Below are positions 26,710 to 34,090 of a stretch of DNA of 64,000 nt, one piece after another (positions within the stretch are counted from its first letter, which is position 1; each line of letters starts with the position of its first letter). Source of the stretch: Paracoccus sp. DMF-8. GTDB lineage: Bacteria > Pseudomonadota > Alphaproteobacteria > Rhodobacterales > Rhodobacteraceae. The notes beneath the pieces were generated by a model. That model was given only the letters and a program-made list of their open reading frames with translations. It searched no databases and was not told the DNA's origin. Position numbers and translations under genes: made by a program. The stretch covers positions 186,001-250,000 of the forward strand of contig NZ_JARJHL010000003.1 in assembly GCF_029309835.1 (NCBI RefSeq), written 5' to 3'.

Positions 26710-28161
26710 CTAAGCGTCGGTATCCCAGCCCGAGATCTGCTTGGAATCCATGAACTCCTCGATCCCCCAGATGCCGCCTTCGCGCGCCCGGCCCGATGCC
26801 TTGACGCCGCCAAAGGCCGAGCCGCGGCCACGGCTGACACCGTTCATTTCGACCATGCCCGCTCGCAGCTGGCGCGCCAGCCGGTTGCGGCGCGCGCCGT
26901 CCTGCGTCTGGACGTAATTGGTCAGCCCGTAGATCGTATCATTGGCGATTTCGACCGCCTCTGCTTCGGTGTCGAAGGGGATGATGGACAGGACCGGGCC
27001 AAAGATTTCCTGCCGGGCGATGGTCATGTCGTTGTTCACATCGGCAAAGACCGTCGGGCGCACGAAATAGCCGCGATTGACGCCTTCGGGCAGGCCGGTG
27101 CCACCCGCGACCAGACGGGCGCCTTCGTCGATGCCCTGCTGGATCAGGTCCTGGATCTTGTCCCATTGCTGTTTGCTGACCACCGGGCCGATATGCTTGC
27201 CCGGCTGATGGGCGGTCGCAACCTCGGTTTCCTGCGCGACCCTGGCGGCCTGTTCGACGGCCTTGTCGTAGAAAGACCGCTCGACCAGCATCCGGGTCGG
27301 CGCGTTGCAGGACTGGCCAGAGTTGTAGAAACAATGCCGCGCACCACGCGCCACCGCCTTTTCATCGGCATCGGCAAAGACCAGGTTGGCACCCTTGCCG
27401 CCCAGTTCCAGAACGACCTTTTTCACCGTATCGGCGGCGGCCTTGGTGATCGCGATCCCGGCGCGGGTCGATCCGGTAAAGCTGATCATTTCGACGTCGG
27501 GATGGGTCGAAAGCTGCGTGCCGACACCCGCCCCGTCGCCGTTGACCATGTTGTAGACACCTGCGGGCAGGCCCGCCTCATCGACGATTTCGCTGAAGAC
27601 GATCGAGGACAGCGGCGCGATTTCCGACGGTTTCAGCACCACCGTATCGCCCGCCAGCAGCGCGGGAATCACCTTCAGCGTGACCTGGTTCATCGGCCAG
27701 TTCCAGGGCGTGATCAGCCCGACGACCCCCACCGGCTCCCATGCGACCATCGAGGTCGGCGCATGCGGGCCAAGCGGGCGGATGAATTCGAATTCCTTGA
27801 AGGCGGTGATGAAGTTTTCGATGTGATAGGTGCCGGCGGCGGCCTGATCGCCCAGTGACATGTCCTGCGGCGCGCCCATCTCATCGGTGATGGCGGCGGC
27901 CATATCGGCGGCGCGGCGCCTGTAGATGTCCAGAATCCGTTCGACATGGGCCAGCCGTTCGGCGGGCGGCGTCGCGGCCCATGCCGGGAATGCCGCCTTG
28001 GCCGCAGCGACCGCAGCATCGGTATCTGCCTGATCGCCCAGTGAAATCACGGCCACCGGTTCCTCGGTCGAGGGGTCGATGACCTCCAGATCGCGCGGTG
28101 CCGCGGGGTCGACCCAGGCACCGTTGATGTAGAATTTCCGCTTGTCAGCAAGCTGAGACAT
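26710..28161 (-). CDS. Aldehyde dehydrogenase family protein
   Basis: A 483-residue NAD(P)-dependent aldehyde dehydrogenase oxidising an aldehyde to the acid. The catalytic Cys lies in YNSGQSCNAPTRML and the general-base Glu in VLELGGKGANLVFAD; the Asn of PWNWPMNQ in the oxyanion hole is also present. The start is ATG 28161 with AAGGGAAA upstream. Single gene with its own terminator. The substrate cannot be assigned; the nearby sugar-acid genes make a role in sugar aldehyde or semialdehyde oxidation possible. Confidence 0.92.
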   Translation of the reverse strand: MSQLADKRKFYINGAWVDPAAPRDLEVIDPSTEEPVAVISLGDQADTDAAVAAAKAAFPAWAATPPAERLAHVERILDIYRRRAADMAAAITDEMGAPQDMSLGDQAAAGTYHIENFITAFKEFEFIRPLGPHAPTSMVAWEPVGVVGLITPWNWPMNQVTLKVIPALLAGDTVVLKPSEIAPLSSIVFSEIVDEAGLPAGVYNMVNGDGAGVGTQLSTHPDVEMISFTGSTRAGIAITKAAADTVKKVVLELGGKGANLVFADADEKAVARGARHCFYNSGQSCNAPTRMLVERSFYDKAVEQAARVAQETEVATAHQPGKHIGPVVSKQQWDKIQDLIQQGIDEGARLVAGGTGLPEGVNRGYFVRPTVFADVNNDMTIARQEIFGPVLSIIPFDTEAEAVEIANDTIYGLTNYVQTQDGARRNRLARQLRAGMVEMNGVSRGRGSAFGGVKASGRAREGGIWGIEEFMDSKQISGWDTDA

Positions 28162-28255
28162 GGGATTTCCCTTTTCGTATCCTTCACCCCAAGGTGGCAC
28201 TCTCGCATCGGCAGCGCAAGGGACGGCCCCCCGCCCTTCCAGATCCGGCAAATAT

Positions 28256-28274
28256 CACGACCAATAAGGTCGTG
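28256..28274. promoter_or_regulatory. Perfect inverted repeat abutting the peroxiredoxin -35
   Basis: CACGACC-aataa-GGTCGTG, a 7-bp perfect palindrome with a 5-base centre, ending one base before the -35 hexamer at 28275. The position suits an activator or repressor site. Confidence 0.5.
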
Positions 28275-28303
28275 TTGGCAATTCGCTTCGGGTTGATTAT
28301 GTT
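28275..28303 (+). promoter_or_regulatory. Candidate promoter of the peroxiredoxin gene
   Basis: TTGGCA (28275-28280), 17-base spacer, TATGTT (28298-28303), 31 bases before ATG 28335. Confidence 0.45.
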
Positions 28304-28334
28304 GCAGGCGGAAACGTCACCGAAAGGACCGATC

Positions 28335-28997
28335 ATGTCCCTGCGCATCAACGATATCGCCCCGGATTTCACCGCCCCCTCGACCGAGGGCGAGATCCAT
28401 TTCCACGACTGGCTTGGCGACAGCTATGCCATCATCTTCTCGCATCCGCGCGATTTCACGCCGGTCTGCACCACCGAATTCGGCGCCGTGGCCCGGCTGG
28501 TCCCGGAATTCGAAAAGCGTGGCACCAAGGTCATCGGCGTGTCCGTCGATCTGGTCGCGGATCACGGGAAATGGAAACATGACATCGAATCCCTTGCCGG
28601 TGTGCCCGCGAATTTCGCGATCATCGACGACAGCAGCCTGACGGTCGCCAAGGCCTATGACATGCTGCCCGCCGAATATTACCTGCCGACCGAAGGCCGC
28701 ACCCCGGCCCATTCGGCGACCGTGCGCACCGTGTTCATCATCGGCCCGGACAAGAAGGTCCGCCTGACCATGACCTATCCGATGTCGGTCGGCCGCAACT
28801 TTGCCGAAATCCTGCGCGCGCTGGATGCGGTTCAGGCCACCGACGGCGTGCCGCTGGCCACCCCGGCGGACTGGGTTCCCGGTCAGGACGTCATCGTCGC
28901 GCTGGCGCTGGACGATGCCGCCGCCGAAGAAAAATACGGCAAGCTGGACAAGAAACTGCCCTATCTGCGTTTCGCCAAGGACCCCAGGAACGCCTGA
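28335..28997 (+). CDS. 1-Cys peroxiredoxin (Prx6 class)
   Basis: A 220-residue thiol peroxidase that reduces hydrogen peroxide and alkyl hydroperoxides. The peroxidatic Cys45 is in HPRDFTPVCTTEF, with the supporting Arg in the later HSATVRTVFIIG. It is the only cysteine in the protein, and the C-terminal extension is the long one of the Prx6 subgroup (LATPADWVPGQDVI). ATG 28335 begins the fold; the upstream in-frame extension is promoter DNA. A palindrome next to its promoter suggests oxidative or other specific control. The last 37 bases overlap the convergent DUF6525-like gene. Confidence 0.93.
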   Translation: MSLRINDIAPDFTAPSTEGEIHFHDWLGDSYAIIFSHPRDFTPVCTTEFGAVARLVPEFEKRGTKVIGVSVDLVADHGKWKHDIESLAGVPANFAIIDDSSLTVAKAYDMLPAEYYLPTEGRTPAHSATVRTVFIIGPDKKVRLTMTYPMSVGRNFAEILRALDAVQATDGVPLATPADWVPGQDVIVALALDDAAAEEKYGKLDKKLPYLRFAKDPRNA

Positions 28998-29248
28998 TCC
29001 TGCGGCGGATGCCCCCAGATCGCGGGGGCATCGCGCATCAGCGCCCGCGCCTCGGCCAGATCCAGCCGGGCGCGGGCTTTTTCGTGGCAGCAGCCTTCGG
29101 CCAGCGCGCGCTGCCACAACCGGCGCGCGGAATGCGCGCTCCACGGCAGGGCGGCGCCGGCCAGCCATGCCCGCAGGGGCGGCGGCAACCCGTCATAGGC
29201 GGCCATGCCGCCCGCGCGGCGGCGCAACCCGGTGCGCAGATTGGTCAC
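28961..29248 (-). CDS. DUF6525-like small protein (GTG start)
   Basis: A 95-residue basic protein with [29 protein letters not shown], a tryptophan-rich core typical of a small Rhodobacterales family (DUF6525 from memory) found directly after CobW genes. The start is GTG 29248, overlapping the CobW stop (GTGA), hence translationally coupled to it. No catalytic or metal motif beyond a Cys-Cys pair (EGCCHEK). Function unknown; the coupling to a zinc-responsive GTPase suggests a role in zinc homeostasis. Confidence 0.65.
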   Translation of the reverse strand: MTNLRTGLRRRAGGMAAYDGLPPPLRAWLAGAALPWSAHSARRLWQRALAEGCCHEKARARLDLAEARALMRDAPAIWGHPPQDQAFLGSLAKRR

Positions 29249-30435
29249 AGCCCGATCTGCCAGTGCGGAAAGGGGTCGGGGATATTCGCGGGCGTGGGCA
29301 AGACGTCGCCGTCGGGCATCAGCGCCGCATCCAGCCGGGCGGTGATCGCCGCCTTGTCCATATCCGCGCCGATGAACACCAACTCCTGCCGCCGATCGCC
29401 CCAGGGTTCCTGCCAATGGGGCGCGACGCGCAGCTGCGCCCCGTCCGGCCAGTTCCGCATCGGAACCGCCGCCCACCAGCGCCCAAGCGGAGAGATCTGC
29501 GACAGGGCCCCGGCCAGCGAAAACTCGGCCGCCCAATCGGGGCGGGTGGCGATCCAGAAATGGCCCTTGGCGCGGATCACGCCGGGCAGATCGGCATTCA
29601 GGACGTCATGCAGGCGCTGCGGGTGAAAGGGCCTGCGGGCGCGATAGACGAAACTGGACACGCCGTATTCTTCGGTTTCGGGGGTGTGGTCGGCGTGGCC
29701 ATACAGTTCCTTGGCCCATTGCGGATGCAGATGGGCGCGGTCGAAATCAAAGCGGCCGGTGTTCAGGATATCGCCCGCCTCGACCCGGCAATGATCGGTT
29801 TCGATGATCCTTGCATCGGGGTTCAGTGCGCGGATGATCTGGCGCGCCGCAACGGCGCGTTCGGGGTCGGCATCGCTGATCTTGTTCAGGATCACCACAT
29901 CGGCGAATTCGATCTGTTCGGTCAGCAGGGCGACAAGGCTGCGCTGATCGCCCGCATCCACCTGCGCATCGCGATCCGCCAGAAAATCATGGCTGGAAAA
30001 ATCGCGCAGCAGGTTCACCGCATCGACCACCGTCACCATCGTATCCAGCCGCGCCAGATCGGACAGGCTGTCGCCGCTTTCATCGCGGAATTCAAAGGTC
30101 GCGGCGACGGGCAAAGGTTCGGCCACGCCCGTCGATTCGATCAGCAGGTAATCGAAGCGCCCGTCCCGCGCCAGCCTGCGGACCTCGGCCAGCAGGTCGT
30201 CGCGCAGCGTGCAGCAGATGCAGCCATTGGTCATCTCGACCAGCTTTTCCTGCGTGCGCGACAGGTTAGTGCCGGTGCGGATCAGGTCGGCGTCGATATT
30301 CACCTCGGACATGTCATTGACGATCACCGCGACGCGCAAACCGTCGCGGTTGTTCAGCACATGGTTCAGCAAGGTCGTCTTGCCAGCGCCCAGAAAGCCC
30401 GAAAGGACGGTCACGGGTAAGCGGGTATCGCGCAT
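29245..30435 (-). CDS. CobW-family GTPase, Zur-regulated zinc metallochaperone type (ZigA/ZNG1-like)
   Basis: A 396-residue COG0523 G3E GTPase. Walker [13 protein letters not shown] lies at residue 17, Walker B-like residues in [11 protein letters not shown], the zinc-binding CxCC motif in [12 protein letters not shown], the guanine motif in VILNKIS, and a C-terminal CobW_C domain from about residue 270. Such proteins hand zinc to client enzymes during zinc shortage. A Zur-box-like palindrome lies 21 bases upstream of the ATG (30456-30470), strongly supporting the zinc assignment over cobalamin. It is followed by the coupled DUF6525-like gene. Confidence 0.9.
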   Translation of the reverse strand: MRDTRLPVTVLSGFLGAGKTTLLNHVLNNRDGLRVAVIVNDMSEVNIDADLIRTGTNLSRTQEKLVEMTNGCICCTLRDDLLAEVRRLARDGRFDYLLIESTGVAEPLPVAATFEFRDESGDSLSDLARLDTMVTVVDAVNLLRDFSSHDFLADRDAQVDAGDQRSLVALLTEQIEFADVVILNKISDADPERAVAARQIIRALNPDARIIETDHCRVEAGDILNTGRFDFDRAHLHPQWAKELYGHADHTPETEEYGVSSFVYRARRPFHPQRLHDVLNADLPGVIRAKGHFWIATRPDWAAEFSLAGALSQISPLGRWWAAVPMRNWPDGAQLRVAPHWQEPWGDRRQELVFIGADMDKAAITARLDAALMPDGDVLPTPANIPDPFPHWQIGL

Positions 30436-30455
30436 CTCTGCCTCATGATCTGTAA

Positions 30456-30470
30456 TGTTATACTATTACA
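30456..30470. promoter_or_regulatory. Zur box upstream of the CobW gene
   Basis: TGTTATACTATTACA matches the palindrome TGTTATANTATAACA at 14 of 15 positions. Its place just before the start codon suits zinc-dependent repression. Confidence 0.7.
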
Positions 30471-30517
30471 AATACATCAGGACGAACCCCGCAGGCAATC
30501 CCCCCGGACCTGCGCCT

Positions 30518-30865
30518 TTAGTGAGAGACGGCGCCCGAAAACAGGTTGATGACCACGACCCCGGTGATGATGCAGCCGATCCCGAAAAGCGCCGGCAGAT
30601 CAAGCATCTGGCCAAAGCGGAAATAGCCGACGGCGGAAATCAGGACGATGCCAAGCCCGCTCCAGATCGCATAGGCGATGCCGACGGGCATGACGCGCAG
30701 GGCCAGCGACAGGAAATAGAAGGCGATCAGATAGCACAGCGCCATCAGTAGCGTCGGGATGATCCGGGTGAACTGTTCCGAGCGTTGCAGAAAGGTCGTG
30801 CCGATCACCTCGAAGACGATGGCCGTGACCAGCGTGGCATAGGTCAGGACGATGGGCGGCATCAC
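30518..30865 (-). CDS. Small multidrug resistance (SMR) efflux protein
   Basis: A 115-residue four-helix transporter of the EmrE/QacE family, which works as an antiparallel dimer exchanging protons for cationic drugs. The essential membrane Glu is Glu19 in AIVFEVIGTTFLQRSE. The YAIWSGLGIVLI motif of helix 3, with the Trp, marks the drug-exporter rather than the guanidinium (SugE/Gdx) subgroup, though I cannot exclude the latter. ATG overlaps the stop of the TetR regulator (ATGA), so the pair forms one operon controlled by that regulator. Confidence 0.9.
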   Translation of the reverse strand: MMPPIVLTYATLVTAIVFEVIGTTFLQRSEQFTRIIPTLLMALCYLIAFYFLSLALRVMPVGIAYAIWSGLGIVLISAVGYFRFGQMLDLPALFGIGCIITGVVVINLFSGAVSH

Positions 30866-31410
30866 GCGGGTTCCTTTCTGGTCAGGTCAAGCAGGTGCTG
30901 GCGCAGCGCGTCGCGGTCGCCGATGCTGTAGGCGGCGGGCCAGAGATCGGCCAGCCAGACGCCATCGGCGGCCATCCGCACGGCCGCCAGCGCAACGCCC
31001 GAATCGGTCGCGGCATGGCGTTCCAGCCGCGCGGCCAGCCAGGCGGCCCAGGCCTCATTCAGGCCGGGTTCGGTAAACAGCGCCAGCGACACCGGCGCGG
31101 TCGTCGCCCCCATGGCAAAGATCGCCAGCACATAGGCGCGGGTAAAACAGCCGTGGCCGCTGTCGTGGACCAGCGCCTCGTCCACGACGACATCGACCTG
31201 CGCCAGTTGCTGGCGGATGACTTCGTGGATCAGGTCGTCCTTGTTGGCGAAATGGTGAAACAGCCCGCCCTTGGTCACGCCGGCGGCGGTGGACACCGAC
31301 TGGATCGTGACCGCATGCAGGCCCTGCGCGGCCGCAATCCCGGCGGTTGCGTCCAGCAGGCGCTGGCGCACGATTTCGGGCTGCTTCTTTCTGTGCTGCG
31401 ATCCGTTCAT
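30862..31410 (-). CDS. TetR/AcrR family transcriptional regulator
   Basis: A 182-residue repressor with an N-terminal three-helix DNA-binding domain (residues 13-60) whose recognition segment TKGGLFHHFANKDDLIHEV is textbook TetR. The C-terminal ligand domain is variable. It is the first gene of the SMR operon, and a palindrome typical for its family lies 10 bases upstream of its ATG, so autoregulation and drug-induced release of the pump are likely. Confidence 0.92.
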   Translation of the reverse strand: MNGSQHRKKQPEIVRQRLLDATAGIAAAQGLHAVTIQSVSTAAGVTKGGLFHHFANKDDLIHEVIRQQLAQVDVVVDEALVHDSGHGCFTRAYVLAIFAMGATTAPVSLALFTEPGLNEAWAAWLAARLERHAATDSGVALAAVRMAADGVWLADLWPAAYSIGDRDALRQHLLDLTRKEPA

Positions 31411-31419
31411 GCGAAATGG

Positions 31420-31439
31420 ATACCTACCGTCCGGTATGT
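31420..31439. promoter_or_regulatory. TetR-family operator
   Basis: Palindrome TACCG-TC-CGGTA (31425-31436) within ATACCTACCGTCCGGTATGT, close to the ACATACCG-type operators bound by many TetR/AcrR proteins. Confidence 0.6.
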
Positions 31440-31501
31440 TTTCAATCGCGGAAATCGGGACCTCATCCGAAAGTCAGCCGGAACCCCGGATGCCGCGACG
31501 G

Positions 31502-32641
31502 TCAGGAGATCAGGGGCCGCTGCTTGTCGAGGTGGCGCACGACCAGCTTGCGGCTTTGATGGCCCGACAGCATCGGCCGCGCGGGCGCGAACCCCGCATC
31601 GTCACCGCGCAGATGGGGGCACAGCGCCAACAACTCCCGCTGCATCGCGGGGCCGATCACCCGCAGCGCCCTTTTGCCGGGATAAAAGGATTCGACCACC
31701 GCGCCATTCGCCGTGATCAGTTCATGCTGGTCGAACATCAGGTGGAAATAGCTGACCGGCAGGGGCGGTTTGCGGATGTCGATACCCTCGATTTGACAAA
31801 GCTGCTTGGCCAGCACCAGAACCTGCAGGCTGTCGAACAGGTTGCGCGCGATTTTCGAGCGGATGCGCAGACGCAACTGCGGCGAGACCAGCAGGTCCCG
31901 CGCGGGCATATCGCGGCCAAGCGCCCCCGCCGCGATCAGGATCGGGCGCAACTGCGGCGTGTCCCGAAGATCGCCCGGCGCCAGATCGTGGCGCCCGACC
32001 CATGCCAAGGCGCGCGGACCGTGATCTATGGTGTCCACCAGATCGCCCGCCCGCAGGTTTTCGACCGGCACCTCGCCCATCGGCGTGGCGATCCGCGTGC
32101 CGTGGGTGAAACCGGATGACACGCCGGGGCCATCCACCACCTCCTCGACCGAGGTGCCGACGCGCGGCCGCTGCTTCAGCAGTTCGACCTGAAACAATGC
32201 GCGGTCGGTCGGGCCGCGATCCTGTGGTTCCTGCGGATACAGGATCGCGCCCGTCGCGTGGTCGGTCGGAATATAGATCTCGCCATTGCCAAGCCGCAGC
32301 ACCTGCAACAGGGCATTTTGCGTGAACGGACCGCTGCCCCCCGCGCCGTAACAGGTCAGCCGCGCCGTGAATCGCCCCTGCCAGTCCAGCGGGGTGACGG
32401 GGGCCTGACGGCTGCCGATCCGGAACCCCTCCGGCGCCCCGGCGGGGCCGGGAAACAGCGCGCGGATCGCCATGCCGGGCAGGGTCGTCGGGTTGAAGGG
32501 GCGTTTCAGCAATAACTCCGCTTCTTCGGACACGGTTTCCGTCCCGCCCGCGCCGGACAGATCGGCAAGATTGCCGATATAGATCGCGCTGGAGACACGG
32601 CCTTTGGTCATCACGCTCTCGATGAATAATGTTTGCGCCAT
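31502..32641 (-). CDS. Hint-domain protein lacking the N-terminal Cys nucleophile
   Basis: A 379-residue protein. Residues 1-170 form a beta-rich region of no recognised family. Residues 177-330 are a Hint (hedgehog/intein) domain: GTRIATPMGEVPVENLRAGD and LLVSPQLRLRI with ANGAVVESFYP. Active Hint domains start with Cys or Ser (usually CFTPGT); here the position reads Gly177 (SSGFTHGT), so self-cleavage by the usual N-S shift is not expected, although Ser176 is adjacent. No signal peptide. It is the last gene of the S8 peptidase cassette, 174 bases after the endonuclease gene. A role as adaptor or secreted structural protein is speculative. Confidence 0.75.
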   Translation of the reverse strand: MAQTLFIESVMTKGRVSSAIYIGNLADLSGAGGTETVSEEAELLLKRPFNPTTLPGMAIRALFPGPAGAPEGFRIGSRQAPVTPLDWQGRFTARLTCYGAGGSGPFTQNALLQVLRLGNGEIYIPTDHATGAILYPQEPQDRGPTDRALFQVELLKQRPRVGTSVEEVVDGPGVSSGFTHGTRIATPMGEVPVENLRAGDLVDTIDHGPRALAWVGRHDLAPGDLRDTPQLRPILIAAGALGRDMPARDLLVSPQLRLRIRSKIARNLFDSLQVLVLAKQLCQIEGIDIRKPPLPVSYFHLMFDQHELITANGAVVESFYPGKRALRVIGPAMQRELLALCPHLRGDDAGFAPARPMLSGHQSRKLVVRHLDKQRPLIS

Positions 32642-32815
32642 TTGCGGACCCGTCGCGATGTCAGAAGCGGTGCGGGATCGCCAGCCTTTGCGTCAAATTC
32701 GCATCAGAAAAGTGACTGTCGCGATTTTCCCGCAACTTCCGGGGCTTTGCAAGATAAATGGTCCCGGCGACCCCGCCGGAATTTCCGTGGATCATCGCGG
32801 CGGCTGCGTGCGGGC

Positions 32816-33748
32816 TCAGCGTTGCAGATACAGGTCGCCAAGCGTGGTCAGGCGCACCTCGATCCCGGTCGCGCCGGCCATCACGTCGAAATCGGCATAG
32901 GCCGACAGATCCAGCCCGGTTTCCTGCGCCAGTGCCGAAACCGGCACCTGCATATCCTGAAAATCGCCAAAGACGAAACGCGCCGCCGAGGGGCGGGGCA
33001 GGTATTCCAGCTGCGTGCGCAGATAGCCGATCACCGTCAATTCGCCGGTGACCGCATGGGTGAATGCGATGATTTTCCAGAAGGCGGCGGGGATCTGGCG
33101 GTTGTAATAAACCGGGTCGTCCCGCCCCAGAACCGGGCCGGTGACGACCGTCACGCGCATATTTTCGCGGTCGGTGTTGTTCAGGACGTAGTTTTCCAGA
33201 TCCAGCCAGATCCCGCCGTTGAAGCCCTGACGCTGCGGCGCGACATTGGTGATGTGAAACGTATCCGCATCGGCCTGTTCGGCGGTGGCCTGATCGCCCC
33301 AATTCGGGTCTTCGCGTCGGGTCATATGGCCCCGGCTGAACAGCCCGCGATTTTCCTGACCGTAACCTTCGCGCAGGTTTTGCAGGGCGGCATCAATGCG
33401 CGGATCGCGGCGCCAGATATCGGTGCGCCTGATCCCGCGCAGCAATTGCGCGCCGTCGATATTGCAGGCGCTGAACAGGGGCAGCGCGCGCGACCGCGAC
33501 ATGCGCAGGGAAAAATGCGTATATTTCAGCTCTGTCGGATCATGGCCGGGGACCTGCGCCTCGGGCAGCAATTCGACCAGATCATCGGCCCAGATCCCCG
33601 CGCCCGGCAGGGGCAAGGGGGTCCCGTGACCGATGAAACCGGGGTCATAGCCGCCGCGCCCGGCATAGTTGTCCAGCGGCAGCATCGCCTCGGATACGCG
33701 AAACGGATCGGCGCCCTGATCCGGGCCAAAGCTGCGGATGTTGCGCAT
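32816..33748 (-). CDS. NUC1-type DNA/RNA non-specific endonuclease
   Basis: A 310-residue His-Me-finger nuclease related to Serratia nuclease and EndoG. The catalytic block is SRGHMTRRED, with the general-base His141; the metal Asn is Asn168 in ITNVAPQRQGFN, followed by the WLDLENYV helix. Unlike the Serratia enzyme it has no signal peptide, so it may act inside the cell. The region 70-130 (LKYTHFSLRMSRSRALPLFS) is the standard beta core. ATG 33748 (MRNIRSFGP) is preferred; the frame is open to 33823. It lies between the small I9-like gene and the Hint gene in a run of minus-strand genes. Confidence 0.87.
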   Translation of the reverse strand: MRNIRSFGPDQGADPFRVSEAMLPLDNYAGRGGYDPGFIGHGTPLPLPGAGIWADDLVELLPEAQVPGHDPTELKYTHFSLRMSRSRALPLFSACNIDGAQLLRGIRRTDIWRRDPRIDAALQNLREGYGQENRGLFSRGHMTRREDPNWGDQATAEQADADTFHITNVAPQRQGFNGGIWLDLENYVLNNTDRENMRVTVVTGPVLGRDDPVYYNRQIPAAFWKIIAFTHAVTGELTVIGYLRTQLEYLPRPSAARFVFGDFQDMQVPVSALAQETGLDLSAYADFDVMAGATGIEVRLTTLGDLYLQR

Positions 33749-33829
33749 CGGCTGTTCCTGCTGGCCCCCGTCTTTGCTGGCCCGTCTTTTTCTGATTCCG
33801 GCCCCTACTGGTCCCGCCGACAACCGCGA

Positions 33830-34081
33830 TCAGCGGAATTGCGATTTATGCGGCGGGTTCAGTTCGAATTTCTTTTCGCTGGACAATTGCCACTGGCCAA
33901 GGCCGCTCAGGCTTTTCTCGACCGCGCGGCGCGAGCCTTCGACGCGAATCGTTCCGGGCACGATCACCTCGGCCTCGAAGGATTTCAGATGGTCCAGCGC
34001 CTCGGCCGTTTCTTCGCGGCTCGGGTCGCCATCATCCGAGAAAACAAGGACAAAACATTCCTTTTTGCGCTGCGTTGCCAT
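33830..34081 (-). CDS. 83-residue protein, possibly an I9-like inhibitor/propeptide
   Basis: Not a family I can name. It has no signal peptide. The pattern reads beta (FVLVFSDDG), helix (REETAEALDHLKSF), two strands (EAEVIVPG, TIRVEG), helix (RRAVEKSLSGLG), strand (WQLSSEKKFEL). That is the order of the ferredoxin-like fold of subtilisin propeptides (peptidase inhibitor I9). It starts 9 bases after the S8 peptidase gene, so it is almost certainly co-expressed with it. I infer a protease inhibitor or folding helper; this needs a structure prediction to test. Confidence 0.6.
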   Translation of the reverse strand: MATQRKKECFVLVFSDDGDPSREETAEALDHLKSFEAEVIVPGTIRVEGSRRAVEKSLSGLGQWQLSSEKKFELNPPHKSQFR

Positions 34082-34090
34082 AGGCTTTCC

